From Paucilactobacillus vaccinostercus DSM 20634 (GTDB lineage: Bacteria > Bacillota > Bacilli > Lactobacillales > Lactobacillaceae), in the NCBI RefSeq assembly GCF_001436295.1, contig NZ_AYYY01000043.1, positions 62,001 to 126,000 on the forward strand: 64,000 nt of DNA, in the 5' to 3' direction. The notes beneath the pieces were generated by a model. The model was not told where the DNA came from and made no database searches. It worked only from the letters and a program-made list of their open reading frames with translations. Positions 53,401 to 61,115 of this stretch are shown piece after piece; the stretch's first letter is position 1; every line of letters begins with the position of its first letter. The position numbers and the translations under genes are program-made.

Positions 53401-53633
53401 TCGGAACGGTTGTCATTTCTGCAGCGATCATCCTGAGCGGTACCTTTGCCGCACTGATTCCTTCAGGCGTTCCAACGTTAATTGAAGTCGCAATGGCCGT
53501 TATCATTGGCTTGGTTATCCTGGTATTTATCATTCCAGTAATCATTCCAAGTACAATTCGATTAACCTATCCAGTTAAATCTGGCTTCCAAGATGCAGAA
53601 GAAAAAGAAGATCAAAAGCATCGAAACAAGTAA
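50499..53633 (+). CDS. MMPL/RND-type exporter with large coiled extracellular domain
   Basis: The protein has 1044 residues. The N-terminal half has one membrane helix, an outside domain and five helices with FGIGTDYNILLYNQF, the MMPL proton-relay motif. The C-terminal half repeats this with LIALGVDYSIFLMMKYREF. Between them (about 470-780) lies a long Gln/Ser/Thr-rich helical stretch with repeats such as LGKLSTGSSQMTTGLNQLSAGSQQL, as in YhgE/Pip and YdfJ proteins, which reaches out through the wall. It likely exports lipids or hydrophobic compounds with proton flow. Confidence 0.9.
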   Translation: MGKFVKNHVGSLIAWIAIVVIALFMMPNINTLTREHATITLPKDSQSQIANSIQKKWGYGQGNTYQVVAVFNNGNHKMSASDKQNVQDVVNKLKNNKQKYGIKSITAPNDNSATKAQLISKDKTTQLVQIMVSKKHGTVKKINHELTTAVKAHGVKSYITGSDILNDDFSAAIQEGIKKTEVISIIFIFIVLVLVFRSPIVPLVSLLSVGVSFLTSLSIVTNLVEKFNFPFSNFTQVFMVIVLFGIGTDYNILLYNQFKDELSRGLSNWEATRRARKEAGKTILYSGSSVLIGFSALGLAKFSIYQSAIGVAVGVAVLLIVLLTLNPFFMATMGKKMFWPSKNFDGEGQSKLWHRLSSNATIHPIISLAIVLILLMPFYFMFNSKLNYDDTDEISNSVASKQGFLVVQDHFSKGTAEPSTIYIKSNHRLDNEKDLKAIDEITRKLQQDPSVKTVASVTQPGGTKVKKLYVTNQLGTVNSGLKSAQTGLGKLSTGSSQMTTGLNQLSAGSQQLVNGVSQLTSELNSQLSGSNASQIAQLESGLPQINSGIQQLNTALQNSGTSVDTSALTSELTNVGSQAKVIGNNLTQAGNTLSGLSSTDTSGAASQIISTANSNGANLTAQQQAILSQVISAAMTQQSQTLENKLTSVANNIKAAGSADQSLASSMQSVSGSASSLQSMLSQLTTLKSQVSELATASNTALPGAATALKQLTNGLTQVQSALGSSQTGLTQINTGINKLASESPQMTTGINKVNSGLGEGGSYLKGLSNSAASDTYYVPKSILHGKSYKPAVKTYLSEDKKSAKITIVLNTNPSDSVATNKARSLANLARKNLKGTDLKNATVAMGGQSSTLADTKSIASQDFIRTAAIMLIGITLALIFVTRSLLQPLYIIGTLMLAYMTSLSITHWLVKLVMGKDMLAWNTPFFSFIMLIALGVDYSIFLMMKYREFGRDNMMPSKRMVKSASIIGTVVISAAIILSGTFAALIPSGVPTLIEVAMAVIIGLVILVFIIPVIIPSTIRLTYPVKSGFQDAEEKEDQKHRNK

Positions 53634-53642
53634 CCTATCGTA

Positions 53643-53682
53643 AAAAACGGATGATCCTGTAATAAGGGTCATCCGTTTTTAG
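53643..53682. terminator. Bidirectional terminator
   Basis: AAAAACGGATGA pairs with TCATCCGTTTTT, with an inner CC/GG pair. Confidence 0.9.
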
Positions 53683-53997
53683 TTATAATTTAATGTATGA
53701 ATAGCCATTTTGCTGCAGCTCAGCTAACCGTAAGCTTCCGGCAGGAACCACGGTTGCTGGCTTAATTGACTGTTCTTTAATTTGCCGAGTACGAAGAGAA
53801 TTACGACATGCTTCAAATTCTACCATGGCATGTGTCTGCATGAACTGTTGAAATCGTTCCTGCGAATAGATCTCGGTACCGTCTCCGATGGCGACAACAG
53901 TTAACTGAACTTCGGGTAAAATATTCAATGCATTTTCAATGTTAGCCTTAAGTTGTGGTGCTTTAATTGGATCGTCGATATGAAATACAATTTTCAT
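53683..53997 (-). CDS. DsrE-like small protein
   Basis: The protein has 104 residues. MKIVFHIDDPIKAPQLKANIENALNILPEVQLTVVAIGDGTEIY matches the DsrE/DsrF-like fold of intracellular sulfur-relay proteins. A single Cys (EACRNSL) sits at the position where the active cysteine is expected, so sulfur transfer is possible but unproven. GGGAG lies 11 bases before ATG 53997. The ATG at 54048 is rejected. Confidence 0.7.
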   Translation of the reverse strand: MKIVFHIDDPIKAPQLKANIENALNILPEVQLTVVAIGDGTEIYSQERFQQFMQTHAMVEFEACRNSLRTRQIKEQSIKPATVVPAGSLRLAELQQNGYSYIKL

Positions 53998-54127
53998 TAA
54001 ATTTGGTGCTCCCTTCCAACATGGGGTCATGGTACCCGTCCACACCATGAATTTGCAAGAATTTGAACTTGTTAATTCCGAGTGGGCTCGGTATGATTAA
54101 ATAAACTTATGCCGGAGGAACACGATC

Positions 54128-54406
54128 ATGTTTTTAACAACTGGAAGTATCAACCAATCACATGCCATCAAAGGAATTGTCAACGCCACCAGTCACCTAA
54201 TGTTGGCATCTGAAACAATCGACGCTTTTGAGTCAATGGATCAACTATTTTCAGACGTCGAGGAAAAAATGCGGCAACGGGCGGCCGAAAATGGTGCCGA
54301 CGGTATTACGGACGTCAAGTTTAATACACAGGTCGTTCAACTGCAGGTTGCTCCTAAATTTTTAGTCGTCACTGGCTATGGAACAATGATTAAATTTATC
54401 GAATAA
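54128..54406 (+). CDS. YbjQ/UPF0145-like protein
   Basis: The protein has 92 residues. FLTTGSINQSHAIKGIVNATS, then RQRAAENGADGITDVKFNTQ and FLVVTGYGTMIKF follow the YbjQ pattern (AxxLGADAVVGVxxx). The family forms beta-rich pentamers and has no settled role. GGAGG lies 9 bases before the ATG. The end nearly touches the tRNA-like element on the other strand. Confidence 0.7.
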   Translation: MFLTTGSINQSHAIKGIVNATSHLMLASETIDAFESMDQLFSDVEEKMRQRAAENGADGITDVKFNTQVVQLQVAPKFLVVTGYGTMIKFIE

Positions 54407-54414
54407 CGCTGGAA

Positions 54415-54525
54415 TCGAGTTAACAGGAATTGAACCTGTTTCAGAGATTGCAGATTGTTCTACTTCAGATATCGCGCGTAGCTTCGTGTGGTATCAGTCC
54501 CTAGTTGCCAATTTTCTATAACTCG
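54415..54525 (-). ncRNA. tRNA-shaped element of 111 nt, unknown class
   Basis: On the minus strand a 7-bp acceptor-like stem (CGAGTTA 54525-54519 with TAACTCG 54422-54416) closes around a perfect T-arm: ACAGG, loop TTCAATT, CCTGT, placed directly beside the acceptor as in a tRNA. The loop fits TTCRANY. The 5' part has ATTGGCAAC, D-loop-like. The middle of about 70 nt does not give a clear anticodon arm. At 111 nt it is longer than any normal tRNA. No CCA is encoded. A promoter lies 12 bases upstream. It may be a degenerate tRNA, or a tRNA-like regulatory or stable RNA. Confidence 0.5.
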
Positions 54526-54536
54526 TTAACAACACG

Positions 54537-54545
54537 AGTATAGCA
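54537..54545 (-). promoter_or_regulatory. Extended -10 in front of the tRNA-like element
   Basis: On the minus strand TGCTATACT fits TGnTATAAT and predicts a start near 54530, only about five bases before the acceptor stem, as is usual for tRNA genes. No good -35 is seen. Confidence 0.5.
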
Positions 54546-54595
54546 GGAATCCCAGATTTTGGTTTGAAGAAAGCATAAAAAAATAATAAAGATTG

Positions 54596-54634
54596 CAAAA
54601 AAGCAGCGAGATTAAAAATCTCACTGCTTTTTTC
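54596..54634 (-). terminator. Terminator after tRNA-Leu
   Basis: AAAAAAGCAG-GAGATT pairs with AATCTC-CTGCTTTTTT. Confidence 0.9.
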
Positions 54635-54659
54635 GTTAATGGTAAATAGCTACTTGTGA

Positions 54660-54743
54660 TGCCCGAGGCAGGATTCGAACCTGTACATGGTTACCCATAC
54701 AGCGACCTGAACGCTGCGCGTCTGCCAGTTCCGCCACTCGGGC
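54660..54743 (-). tRNA. tRNA-Leu (anticodon CAG)
   Basis: A class II tRNA of 84 nt. The acceptor is GCCCGAG/CTCGGGC with A as discriminator. The D-arm is GCGGAACTGGCAGACGC. The anticodon stem CAGCG/CGCTG encloses TTCAGGT with anticodon CAG, reading CTG codons. A long variable arm is present and the T-loop is TTCGAAT. CCA is not encoded. Confidence 0.97.
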
Positions 54744-54895
54744 AAGCAACAATATTATTTTACACTATCTTGATTAGTTTGAAAAGGCATTTTTTAGAAT
54801 TACCCTTAAAAATAATTTAACTGGCCGTAACTAGTTTGTTTAATCATAATGTTGGTATAATAACCTTATCATTCAACTAAGGAGTTTTACATCAA

Positions 54896-55195
54896 ATGCC
54901 TTTTCTTGCGATTATTGTCGACTTTATTGCCGTCGGTCTTTACCATATTCAGGCGATCAACTTAACATCAAGTATTTTGCTGATTGGACTGATTGGTCAA
55001 ACCTTAATCACCCTAGTTTTACTTATTTTCACCTTCCAGTACAAGGGTCCTCGATTTACCAGATATCAACTGATCTTCTATCGTTTCTTCTCGATTCGTT
55101 ATGCGATCATTTTTTTATCCATGCTCGTTAATGCGTTAGTTCTATTCTTATATTACTTAAACTATTCTGGAATTAATCCCCTTATTTTTCAGTAA
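54896..55195 (+). CDS. DUF3397-like membrane protein
   Basis: The protein has 99 residues and three membrane helices with a short basic loop (YKGPRFTRYQLIFYRFFSIRYAIIF). It resembles the DUF3397 proteins of lactobacilli, which have no known role. AAGGAG is 11 bases before the ATG. It stands alone with its own terminator. Confidence 0.6.
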   Translation: MPFLAIIVDFIAVGLYHIQAINLTSSILLIGLIGQTLITLVLLIFTFQYKGPRFTRYQLIFYRFFSIRYAIIFLSMLVNALVLFLYYLNYSGINPLIFQ

Positions 55196-55200
55196 GCAGT

Positions 55201-55239
55201 AAATAGCGACCTCCCCAATACCGAGGAGGTCGCTATTTA
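55201..55239. terminator. Bidirectional terminator
   Basis: AAATAGCGACCTCC pairs perfectly with GGAGGTCGCTATTT. Confidence 0.85.
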
Positions 55240-55251
55240 GGTTGTCAACGG

Positions 55252-56373
55252 TTATTCACCAGGTTGGTACGCTTCATCAATCACCAGAATTGGCTTAATG
55301 GTCTTACCACTGATGGAATCAGCATTGGCTTCATTAATTTGATCAAATTTGTAAAATTTCTCAGTTTTATCAAAATCAAACATACCGGCCTGATAAAACT
55401 CAATCAACCGTGGAATGTCAATTTGTGGAATTGAATCTCCCATATTAACACCAATGACAGACTTATCATCCACACATAAATCATTCCACGTATCCACATC
55501 AATGTGATTTGGAGTAACGGCAATGCAAGCACTGACTCCCCCTTGTGCCAAGGCCTTAATCGAAGCCTCCATCACACCCGTGACACCCGTAGTATCGACA
55601 GCAAAATCCACACCATGACCATTAGTCAGCGCCTTAATTGCTTCTACAGGATCTTCTTCCTTACTATTAATTGCATTCGTCGCACCCAGCTCTTTAGCAA
55701 GAGCTAGACGATGATCCACAATATCAACTGCGATCACTTTCGTACAACCGGCAATCTTCCCAGCCATCATTGCGGCCAGTCCAACAGCGCCAGTACCAAA
55801 TACTGCAATCGTTTGTCCCGGACGTGGTTTTAATGTATTTAATACCGTACCGCTTCCAGTAACATAACCGCATCCTAACGGCCCTAATTTACGCAAATCT
55901 AATTCCTTTGGAACTTTAACCGCGTTGCTTTCCCGAACCACGGTTGTTGTCGTAAATGATGACTGATCAAACATGTCAGCCACCTTTTCTCCATTTTCGG
56001 TAAAATGTGCAGTTTTATCTGGACGGACCCCGGATAAATTGTTCTCACCATAATGTAAGCATTGCGTCGGCTTACCCTTTAAACAATTTTCGCAGTTACG
56101 ACAGGAATAAAATGATAAAACCACGTGGTCACCTGGTTCAAAATTTTGAACGTGGGAACCAACCTTCTCAACAATCCCAGACCCTTCATGACCCAGAATG
56201 ATTGGATAATCAATGACGGCATCCCCTTTACGTAATGCCTCATCAGAATGGCAAATTCCACTCGCAACCATCTTCACCTGAATATCATCTGGCTGCATTT
56301 CAGCTAATTCAATATCATCACGAATCGCAAATTGGTCACCTTTTTTATCAATCACTGCTGCTTTAATCTTCAT
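55252..56373 (-). CDS. Zinc-dependent alcohol dehydrogenase, class III/aryl-alcohol type
   Basis: The MDR enzyme has 373 residues. Catalytic zinc ligands are Cys in ASGICHSDE, His-Glu in GHEGSGIVEKVG and Cys in GPLGCGYVTGSG. The structural zinc is held by CRNCENCLKGKPTQC. The NAD-binding site is IAVFGTGAVGLAAM followed by VIAVDIVDHR, the Asp favouring NAD+. It interconverts alcohols and aldehydes. AAGGAG lies 8 bases before ATG 56373. The ATG at 56382 is less well placed. A cre-like site at the promoter suggests carbon control. Confidence 0.93.
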   Translation of the reverse strand: MKIKAAVIDKKGDQFAIRDDIELAEMQPDDIQVKMVASGICHSDEALRKGDAVIDYPIILGHEGSGIVEKVGSHVQNFEPGDHVVLSFYSCRNCENCLKGKPTQCLHYGENNLSGVRPDKTAHFTENGEKVADMFDQSSFTTTTVVRESNAVKVPKELDLRKLGPLGCGYVTGSGTVLNTLKPRPGQTIAVFGTGAVGLAAMMAGKIAGCTKVIAVDIVDHRLALAKELGATNAINSKEEDPVEAIKALTNGHGVDFAVDTTGVTGVMEASIKALAQGGVSACIAVTPNHIDVDTWNDLCVDDKSVIGVNMGDSIPQIDIPRLIEFYQAGMFDFDKTEKFYKFDQINEANADSISGKTIKPILVIDEAYQPGE

Positions 56374-56398
56374 ATCCACCACTCCTTGATCAAATCAA

Positions 56399-56456
56399 AG
56401 TAAACGCTTTCACATAGGTACAATTTAGTTATACTAAAATTTATTGGATCATGCAA
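56399..56456 (-). promoter_or_regulatory. Promoter and cre-like site of the alcohol dehydrogenase gene
   Basis: On the minus strand TTGCAT (56451-56456), 17 bases, TATAAC (56428-56433). The sequence TGAAAGCGTTTACT (56412-56399) just downstream differs from the CcpA cre consensus only at its last base. A bound CcpA would block elongation or initiation. Confidence 0.65.
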
Positions 56457-56492
56457 GGGCTGATTTTCAATGTACTTCCACAAAATTTTACG

Positions 56493-56536
56493 TAAAAAAA
56501 TAAAAGCTACGACTAATATTGCATTAATCATAGCTT
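56493..56536 (-). terminator. Terminator ending the PTS operon
   Basis: On the minus strand AGCTATGATTAAT pairs with ATTAGTCGTAGCT, then a T-rich tail. Confidence 0.85.
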
Positions 56537-56555
56537 CTATTTAAAAGATTCGAAT

Positions 56556-57203
56556 TTACCAGAATTTCCATCGATGAACTGGCTTACCCGCGAGCTGACG
56601 GGCATCCATTTTTCTTTGACGTCGTTGTGCCCGCCGAATTTCATCACGTTTATCAGCCATTTTACGCTTAGTCTCAGGATCAATATATTCACTAATTAAA
56701 ATTTGTGGATTATATACCATCCCTTGGCGCTCAAGTTCCTTGAAAATACCCGTAAATTGCTTTTGTCGATAATTAAATCCATCAATCATTACGGTATAAA
56801 AAGCAACGTTACCGTTATTTTTTATATTTTCCTTCAAGTTTTCACCTTGGTTGTCTTTCACCAAAGCATCCTTAGCCAAGATACCAATTTGCATAACGGC
56901 ATTATTGGGAACCATTTCGATTTTCATAATATCCGACCATGGAAGGGTAATGACATCCTCACGCGTATTGTCTGTAATCCCTTGCTGATCAATGACATAC
57001 TCTGGGTGCCGTTGAAATGCTTTACTCATTGTTCGAAATACAAGATAGCCAAATAGTACTGCAAACAGTAATGCAAACAGTTTTAAAATCAGCCAAGTTT
57101 TAGCAAACAGGACAGCGAAAAAGGCGATCGCAAACACCGTAAAAATTAGACCTGTGGTATAAACACGTACCTTATCAGGATATACTTCATAAACATCTTC
57201 CAT
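56556..57203 (-). CDS. Membrane protein with PH-like domain, last gene of the PTS operon
   Basis: The protein has 215 residues: two membrane helices (about 15-60), a beta-rich middle (YVIDQQGITDNTREDVITLPWSDIMKIEMVPN) like PH-type or STM3941-like proteins, and a very basic tail (MADKRDEIRRAQRRQRKMDARQL). AAAGGGAG precedes the ATG. It lies behind the PTS genes after a weak hairpin at 57231, so it should be made at a lower level from the same mRNA. Its role is unknown. Confidence 0.65.
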   Translation of the reverse strand: MEDVYEVYPDKVRVYTTGLIFTVFAIAFFAVLFAKTWLILKLFALLFAVLFGYLVFRTMSKAFQRHPEYVIDQQGITDNTREDVITLPWSDIMKIEMVPNNAVMQIGILAKDALVKDNQGENLKENIKNNGNVAFYTVMIDGFNYRQKQFTGIFKELERQGMVYNPQILISEYIDPETKRKMADKRDEIRRAQRRQRKMDARQLAGKPVHRWKFW

Positions 57204-57230
57204 AACTGGTTGCTCCCTTTTTAAATGCTA

Positions 57231-57251
57231 AAAGGGAGATTGCAATCTCCC
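57231..57251 (-). terminator. Weak terminator or attenuator inside the PTS operon
   Basis: A perfect palindrome, GGGAGATT-GC-AATCTCCC, is followed on the minus strand by only four T. Partial read-through into the PH-like gene is likely. Confidence 0.6.
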
Positions 57252-57278
57252 TCTCAGCAAACCTGATTTATCAATGAA

Positions 57279-57746
57279 TTAAAGTTCAACACGCTTTGTA
57301 TCTGGTAAGGTTTGGAAATAAACATCAATACCCTTGTCTTTTAATTCATGTAAAATGCCAACTTCTTCTTCACTAACAGATGCAGTTGGAATCACAGCCG
57401 TTGTATTGGGCTTTTTAGATACCCCTGCCACCATCAACGATTCAAGTTCAAGGCCATTTTCAACGGCTTCTTTGGCTTCCTTAATATACTTGAAGACCAA
57501 GACAACCTTATCGTTACCAAATTGATCCTTTTGCCATTGTTCACCCGCTTCTTTAGCGCTGTACACACGGATCTTTAGGCCACCCGTAGAATTGGTGCTG
57601 ACGTAAATATCCTTCATAAAGTCGTCGGCAGCGGTTGCATTATCAATGACGTAAACCGCATTAGTCCCGAGACCCTTCGTCAGCTTTTGCATGACCTGTC
57701 CATGAATTAAACGATCGTCAATACGTGCAATATTAATTTTCCCCAT
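57279..57746 (-). CDS. Mannose-family PTS enzyme IIB
   Basis: The protein has 155 residues. The phosphorylation site is His in IARIDDRLIHGQVM, the invariant IIB(Man) motif. It takes phosphate from IIA and gives it to the sugar carried by IIC-IID. GGAGG lies 8 bases before ATG 57746. The ATG at 57761 contains no usable site. It follows the IIA gene. Confidence 0.93.
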   Translation of the reverse strand: MGKINIARIDDRLIHGQVMQKLTKGLGTNAVYVIDNATAADDFMKDIYVSTNSTGGLKIRVYSAKEAGEQWQKDQFGNDKVVLVFKYIKEAKEAVENGLELESLMVAGVSKKPNTTAVIPTASVSEEEVGILHELKDKGIDVYFQTLPDTKRVEL

Positions 57747-57783
57747 AGTTTGTGCCTCCAAAAAAGTCTTTTTAAGTTCTAGT

Positions 57784-58203
57784 TTAATTATCGTGCTTTA
57801 AGAAATTTTTATCAATCAATTTAACACCATCTTTTGCAACTTCGATGGAATCGTTAATCAACTTGTCAGTATCATCAGTTGCTTCTGAGAAGTTTTGCAA
57901 ATTAATTAACAGTGGCAAACTTAAGCCCGTCACAATTTTCAATTCACGATACTTAGCAAGCGTTGATAGTGCCACGTTAGAAGGGCTGCCACCAAGCAAA
58001 TCAACAATAATAATTGTTTCATCATATGATGCTGCATTATCTTCTAAAACCTTGTAGGTCTGTTCGCGTAACGAATCAACTGACTCACCAGGATGTAGAC
58101 CTAGTCCTGTAACGTTTTCCTGTGGTCCCATTAGGAGTTCCAAACTCTTAACAGTTTCAATTCCCATGTCACCATGTGTAATTACTAAAAATGCTCTTTT
58201 CAT
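57784..58203 (-). CDS. Mannose-family PTS enzyme IIA
   Basis: The protein has 139 residues. AFLVITHGDMG with His10 is the phosphate acceptor from HPr, and IIIVDLLGGSPSNVALS is the family core. It is encoded separately from IIB, unlike the fused IIAB of E. coli manX. GAGGTGG precedes the ATG. Confidence 0.93.
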   Translation of the reverse strand: MKRAFLVITHGDMGIETVKSLELLMGPQENVTGLGLHPGESVDSLREQTYKVLEDNAASYDETIIIVDLLGGSPSNVALSTLAKYRELKIVTGLSLPLLINLQNFSEATDDTDKLINDSIEVAKDGVKLIDKNFLKHDN

Positions 58204-58230
58204 TGGTTTGCCACCTCATAATTTGTTTAG

Positions 58231-59130
58231 TTAAATGATGTAGAAAATACTCAAAACAATCAGAATCCCAGTCAAGTAAAGTAACCCACGAGTAATCTTC
58301 AAGCCTTGCTTCTGGAAGTAGAAGTAGAGACCTAGCACAACAAGCAATGGCAACATACCTGGCATGATTGTATCCAAGATTTCTTGGATATTGAATTTCT
58401 TACCGTTGATTGAGAACTTAATGTAACTTTGAACCTTGATATACTGTCCAGCTAGAATCCCCATCATATAGAGACCCATAACTCCCAGTCCATCAATAAT
58501 TCCGGCCATCCGGCCACCAGTCATGATTTCCTTAGCTGCATTCCGACCCAGTGTGTAACCCATCTTAGTCAGGTAATAACCATAAGTAAAGGTTGCAATA
58601 CTGAACAGTAAGAATGGTAACAGGGCACCTAAGAAGTTCCCTTTTTGAGCAAATGGTAAGAAGATCGCGATAAAGATATATTGAACAGTCCCAGAATCAA
58701 TTGAATCACCAATTCCGGCTAAAGGTCCCATCAAACCAACCTTAGTGTTGTTAATCATGTCTTCAGAGATGGCCTCTTCACCATTCGCCATCGCTTTAGC
58801 ACGCGCTTCTTCAAGTGAAATCGTCACCCCAGTTAACGTTCCACCACCCCAAGTTGCTTGAGTGTTGAAGAAAAGTAAATGCCGTTGAAAGGCTTTTGCC
58901 AATTCATCATGGTCCTTATACAATTTTTGTAATGTTGGAATCAGACCAAAACAAAATGATGGTGCCAGCATCCGGTCAAAGGTATGTGGGACTTCGTTAG
59001 CCCACCACCAGCCGAACCATGACTTCATTAAATCCTTATTGGTAATTTTGTCTGGTTGTGGCAATCTGTGTTCCGTATTATCTTGCACGGCTTCATTAGC
59101 CGTTGCTTGGATATCAGCAGTTTCACTCAT
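58231..59130 (-). CDS. Mannose-family PTS enzyme IID
   Basis: The protein has 299 residues. The start of the domain (SWFGWWWANEVPHTFDRMLAPSFCFGLIPTLQKLY, FFNTQATWGGGTLTGVTISLEE, GLMGPLAGIGDSIDSGTVQYI) is the conserved IID block. Membrane helices follow at the C-terminal third. With IIC it forms the sugar channel. IIC-IID of this family are also receptors for class IIa bacteriocins and some phages. Confidence 0.95.
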   Translation of the reverse strand: MSETADIQATANEAVQDNTEHRLPQPDKITNKDLMKSWFGWWWANEVPHTFDRMLAPSFCFGLIPTLQKLYKDHDELAKAFQRHLLFFNTQATWGGGTLTGVTISLEEARAKAMANGEEAISEDMINNTKVGLMGPLAGIGDSIDSGTVQYIFIAIFLPFAQKGNFLGALLPFLLFSIATFTYGYYLTKMGYTLGRNAAKEIMTGGRMAGIIDGLGVMGLYMMGILAGQYIKVQSYIKFSINGKKFNIQEILDTIMPGMLPLLVVLGLYFYFQKQGLKITRGLLYLTGILIVLSIFYII

Positions 59131-59144
59131 CGATAGTCCCTCCT

Positions 59145-59918
59145 TTAATTATTTTCCGTGTTACGTGATGTCAACATGACGTAGATGATGGCAAAGATGG
59201 CACCAAATACGGCATAGATAGTCATGTTGATGTCCAGTTTTGCAAAGGCCACACTCATGAAGTAAGCCAAGAAGAAGAATGGTAATAACGTCTTCTTACC
59301 AATAACTTGCATGATAATTGCGATCCCTAAGGCTGCTAACCCACCACCGACACTGTTAAGAACATGAATAATCGTTCCGTGTTCGATATTGGCCACAACT
59401 GATGAAATTACCGGAGCACCAAAGTATAGGGCGATGAAGATCAATGGGATAAACAGTAAGAACGAAATACATGCTGGAATAACCATAATTGAGAACTTCA
59501 AGCCTCGTGCATTACCCTCGGCAGCAAATTTGTCCATCGATTTCAAAGCGAAAGTGTTGAGGAAGAATCTGAATTGATACAGGTAACTTCCGAGCAAGGC
59601 AACCGGCACCGCAATGGCAATGGCTCCTTGTGGACTCATATGTCCTAAAATAGCAACTGGTACGGCAATCGCTGTTCCGATACTTGGTTCAGCTGGCAAT
59701 GCCCCACCTGGTGCAACGAATCCCATGTAAACTAATTGAATGGCAGCGGTTACAATCATGGCTTGTCTAAGATCCCCCATGATAAGTCCGACCATCATCC
59801 CTGTCATTAATGGACTAAAGCGCATCGTCAAAGTCGCAAACCCCAGAATACGAGATTCAACAAGCGCCACCCAAATGGCAATCAAAAGTGCTTGCCATAC
59901 TGTTAACGTCACATGCAT
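59145..59918 (-). CDS. Mannose-family PTS enzyme IIC
   Basis: The protein has 257 residues with 8 or more membrane segments. TMRFSPLMTGMMVGLIMGDLRQAMIVTAAIQLVYMGFVAPGGALPAEPSIGT is the IIC signature. ATG 59918 lies 6 bases after GGGAGGTAC. The ATG at 59960 is rejected. First gene of the order IIC-IID-IIA-IIB. The sugar could be mannose, fructose, sorbose or an amino sugar. Confidence 0.93.
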   Translation of the reverse strand: MHVTLTVWQALLIAIWVALVESRILGFATLTMRFSPLMTGMMVGLIMGDLRQAMIVTAAIQLVYMGFVAPGGALPAEPSIGTAIAVPVAILGHMSPQGAIAIAVPVALLGSYLYQFRFFLNTFALKSMDKFAAEGNARGLKFSIMVIPACISFLLFIPLIFIALYFGAPVISSVVANIEHGTIIHVLNSVGGGLAALGIAIIMQVIGKKTLLPFFFLAYFMSVAFAKLDINMTIYAVFGAIFAIIYVMLTSRNTENN

Positions 59919-60007
59919 TATATAGTACCTCCCTAAAATAAATGAATAAAATGATAGCAACTAAACAACAACGACAAATTGATTTTTGTGTCTAAACACA
60001 TTATATA

Positions 60008-60021
60008 TGAATTCGCTTTCA
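60008..60021. promoter_or_regulatory. cre-like CcpA site between the PTS and LysR genes
   Basis: TGAATTCGCTTTCA matches TGNNANCGNTNNCA except at position 5. It lies in the divergent promoter region (59961-60134), so CcpA could repress the PTS, the regulator, or both. Confidence 0.5.
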
Positions 60022-60134
60022 TTACAAGCTTGAATATAATATTTTTTTAATATAAAATGTTGTTATAAATACTACGTTCGTCTTATCATGCTCTTAAACG
60101 CCGGTAAATCAACGTTTCGTAGGGAGGTGAATTT

Positions 60135-61040
60135 ATGAATCCCGAATTATTACAAACTTTTCTAAAGATCGTTAAATATAAACAAATCTCACAAGCAGCC
60201 GATTCGTTATATATTACCCAAGCGGCCGTTAGTAACCGACTCAGTCGACTAGAAAGTCAATTGGGAGTTAAACTAATCAATCGTGTGAAGGGCCAAGCTA
60301 ACGTTACCCTGACTAAATATGGCCGTCGTTTGGTCCCCATTGCAAACGAATGGATGGAACTCGTCCAAGAAACTGCCAATTTGAAAGAACTCGCTAACTA
60401 TGACAACTTAACCGTGATCAGTTCTGTCGATATTAACACGTCACTTTTATCGCTTCTCTTGCCGGACTTTATGGAAGATAATCCGCTTCTTCGATACACC
60501 ATTAACACTGGTAATACCGAGAAAATCTATACCTCTATTGAAAATGGTACTGCAGATTTAGGAATCTCCTTCAATAAAATTAGCCGCTACCAAGTAGATA
60601 GTCGCAAAATTGGTGAGGAACGTCTTTTTCTGATTACTGGAGCGGACAGTGACTATCCAGACTTCGTAACCACAACGATGTTATCTCGATCCGATGAACT
60701 CTTTGTCCCCTGGAATGAGGATTATGTTAACTGGCATTTAATGTGCTGGGATGATAGCATTAAGCCGCTTCTTCAAGCGGATGGTGCCGTCCAAGTTCCC
60801 GGATACTTACGTTTTCCAAAGGCTTGGACCATCATTCCTGAGTCATGCGTTCAAATCATGGCACATCTTGAGCAGCCCTACCGCGTGTTACAGCTATTAG
60901 AAGAACCACCGGCACTTAAACTCTATGCTTTAAAGAAAAAAGATCGCCATCTCAAGCAGGCTTCTATCGACCGCTTAATTTTACAATTGCGTTCAGCTAT
61001 TTATAAATATCATCAGCAACAGCAAAATCACGAGGCGTAG
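60135..61040 (+). CDS. LysR-family regulator divergent from the PTS operon
   Basis: The protein has 301 residues. The winged helix is LLQTFLKIVKYKQISQAADSLYITQAAVSNRLSRLESQLGVKLINR, typical LysR. The rest is a type 2 periplasmic-binding-like sensor domain (about 95-295). It is transcribed away from the mannose-type PTS, the classic LysR arrangement, so it probably controls that operon. GGAGGTG precedes the ATG. Confidence 0.92.
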   Translation: MNPELLQTFLKIVKYKQISQAADSLYITQAAVSNRLSRLESQLGVKLINRVKGQANVTLTKYGRRLVPIANEWMELVQETANLKELANYDNLTVISSVDINTSLLSLLLPDFMEDNPLLRYTINTGNTEKIYTSIENGTADLGISFNKISRYQVDSRKIGEERLFLITGADSDYPDFVTTTMLSRSDELFVPWNEDYVNWHLMCWDDSIKPLLQADGAVQVPGYLRFPKAWTIIPESCVQIMAHLEQPYRVLQLLEEPPALKLYALKKKDRHLKQASIDRLILQLRSAIYKYHQQQQNHEA

Positions 61041-61115
61041 TTACAATTTTATTTGTAAAATTTGCTATACTGTTTGTTGGTAGTCAGCGTTGCACTTAAT
61101 TTCAAGGAGGACTTT

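Noticed and set aside
54415-54525. Calling the tRNA-like element a normal tRNA
   Set aside because: Length of 111 nt and the absence of a 5-bp anticodon stem with 7-base loop do not fit any standard tRNA.
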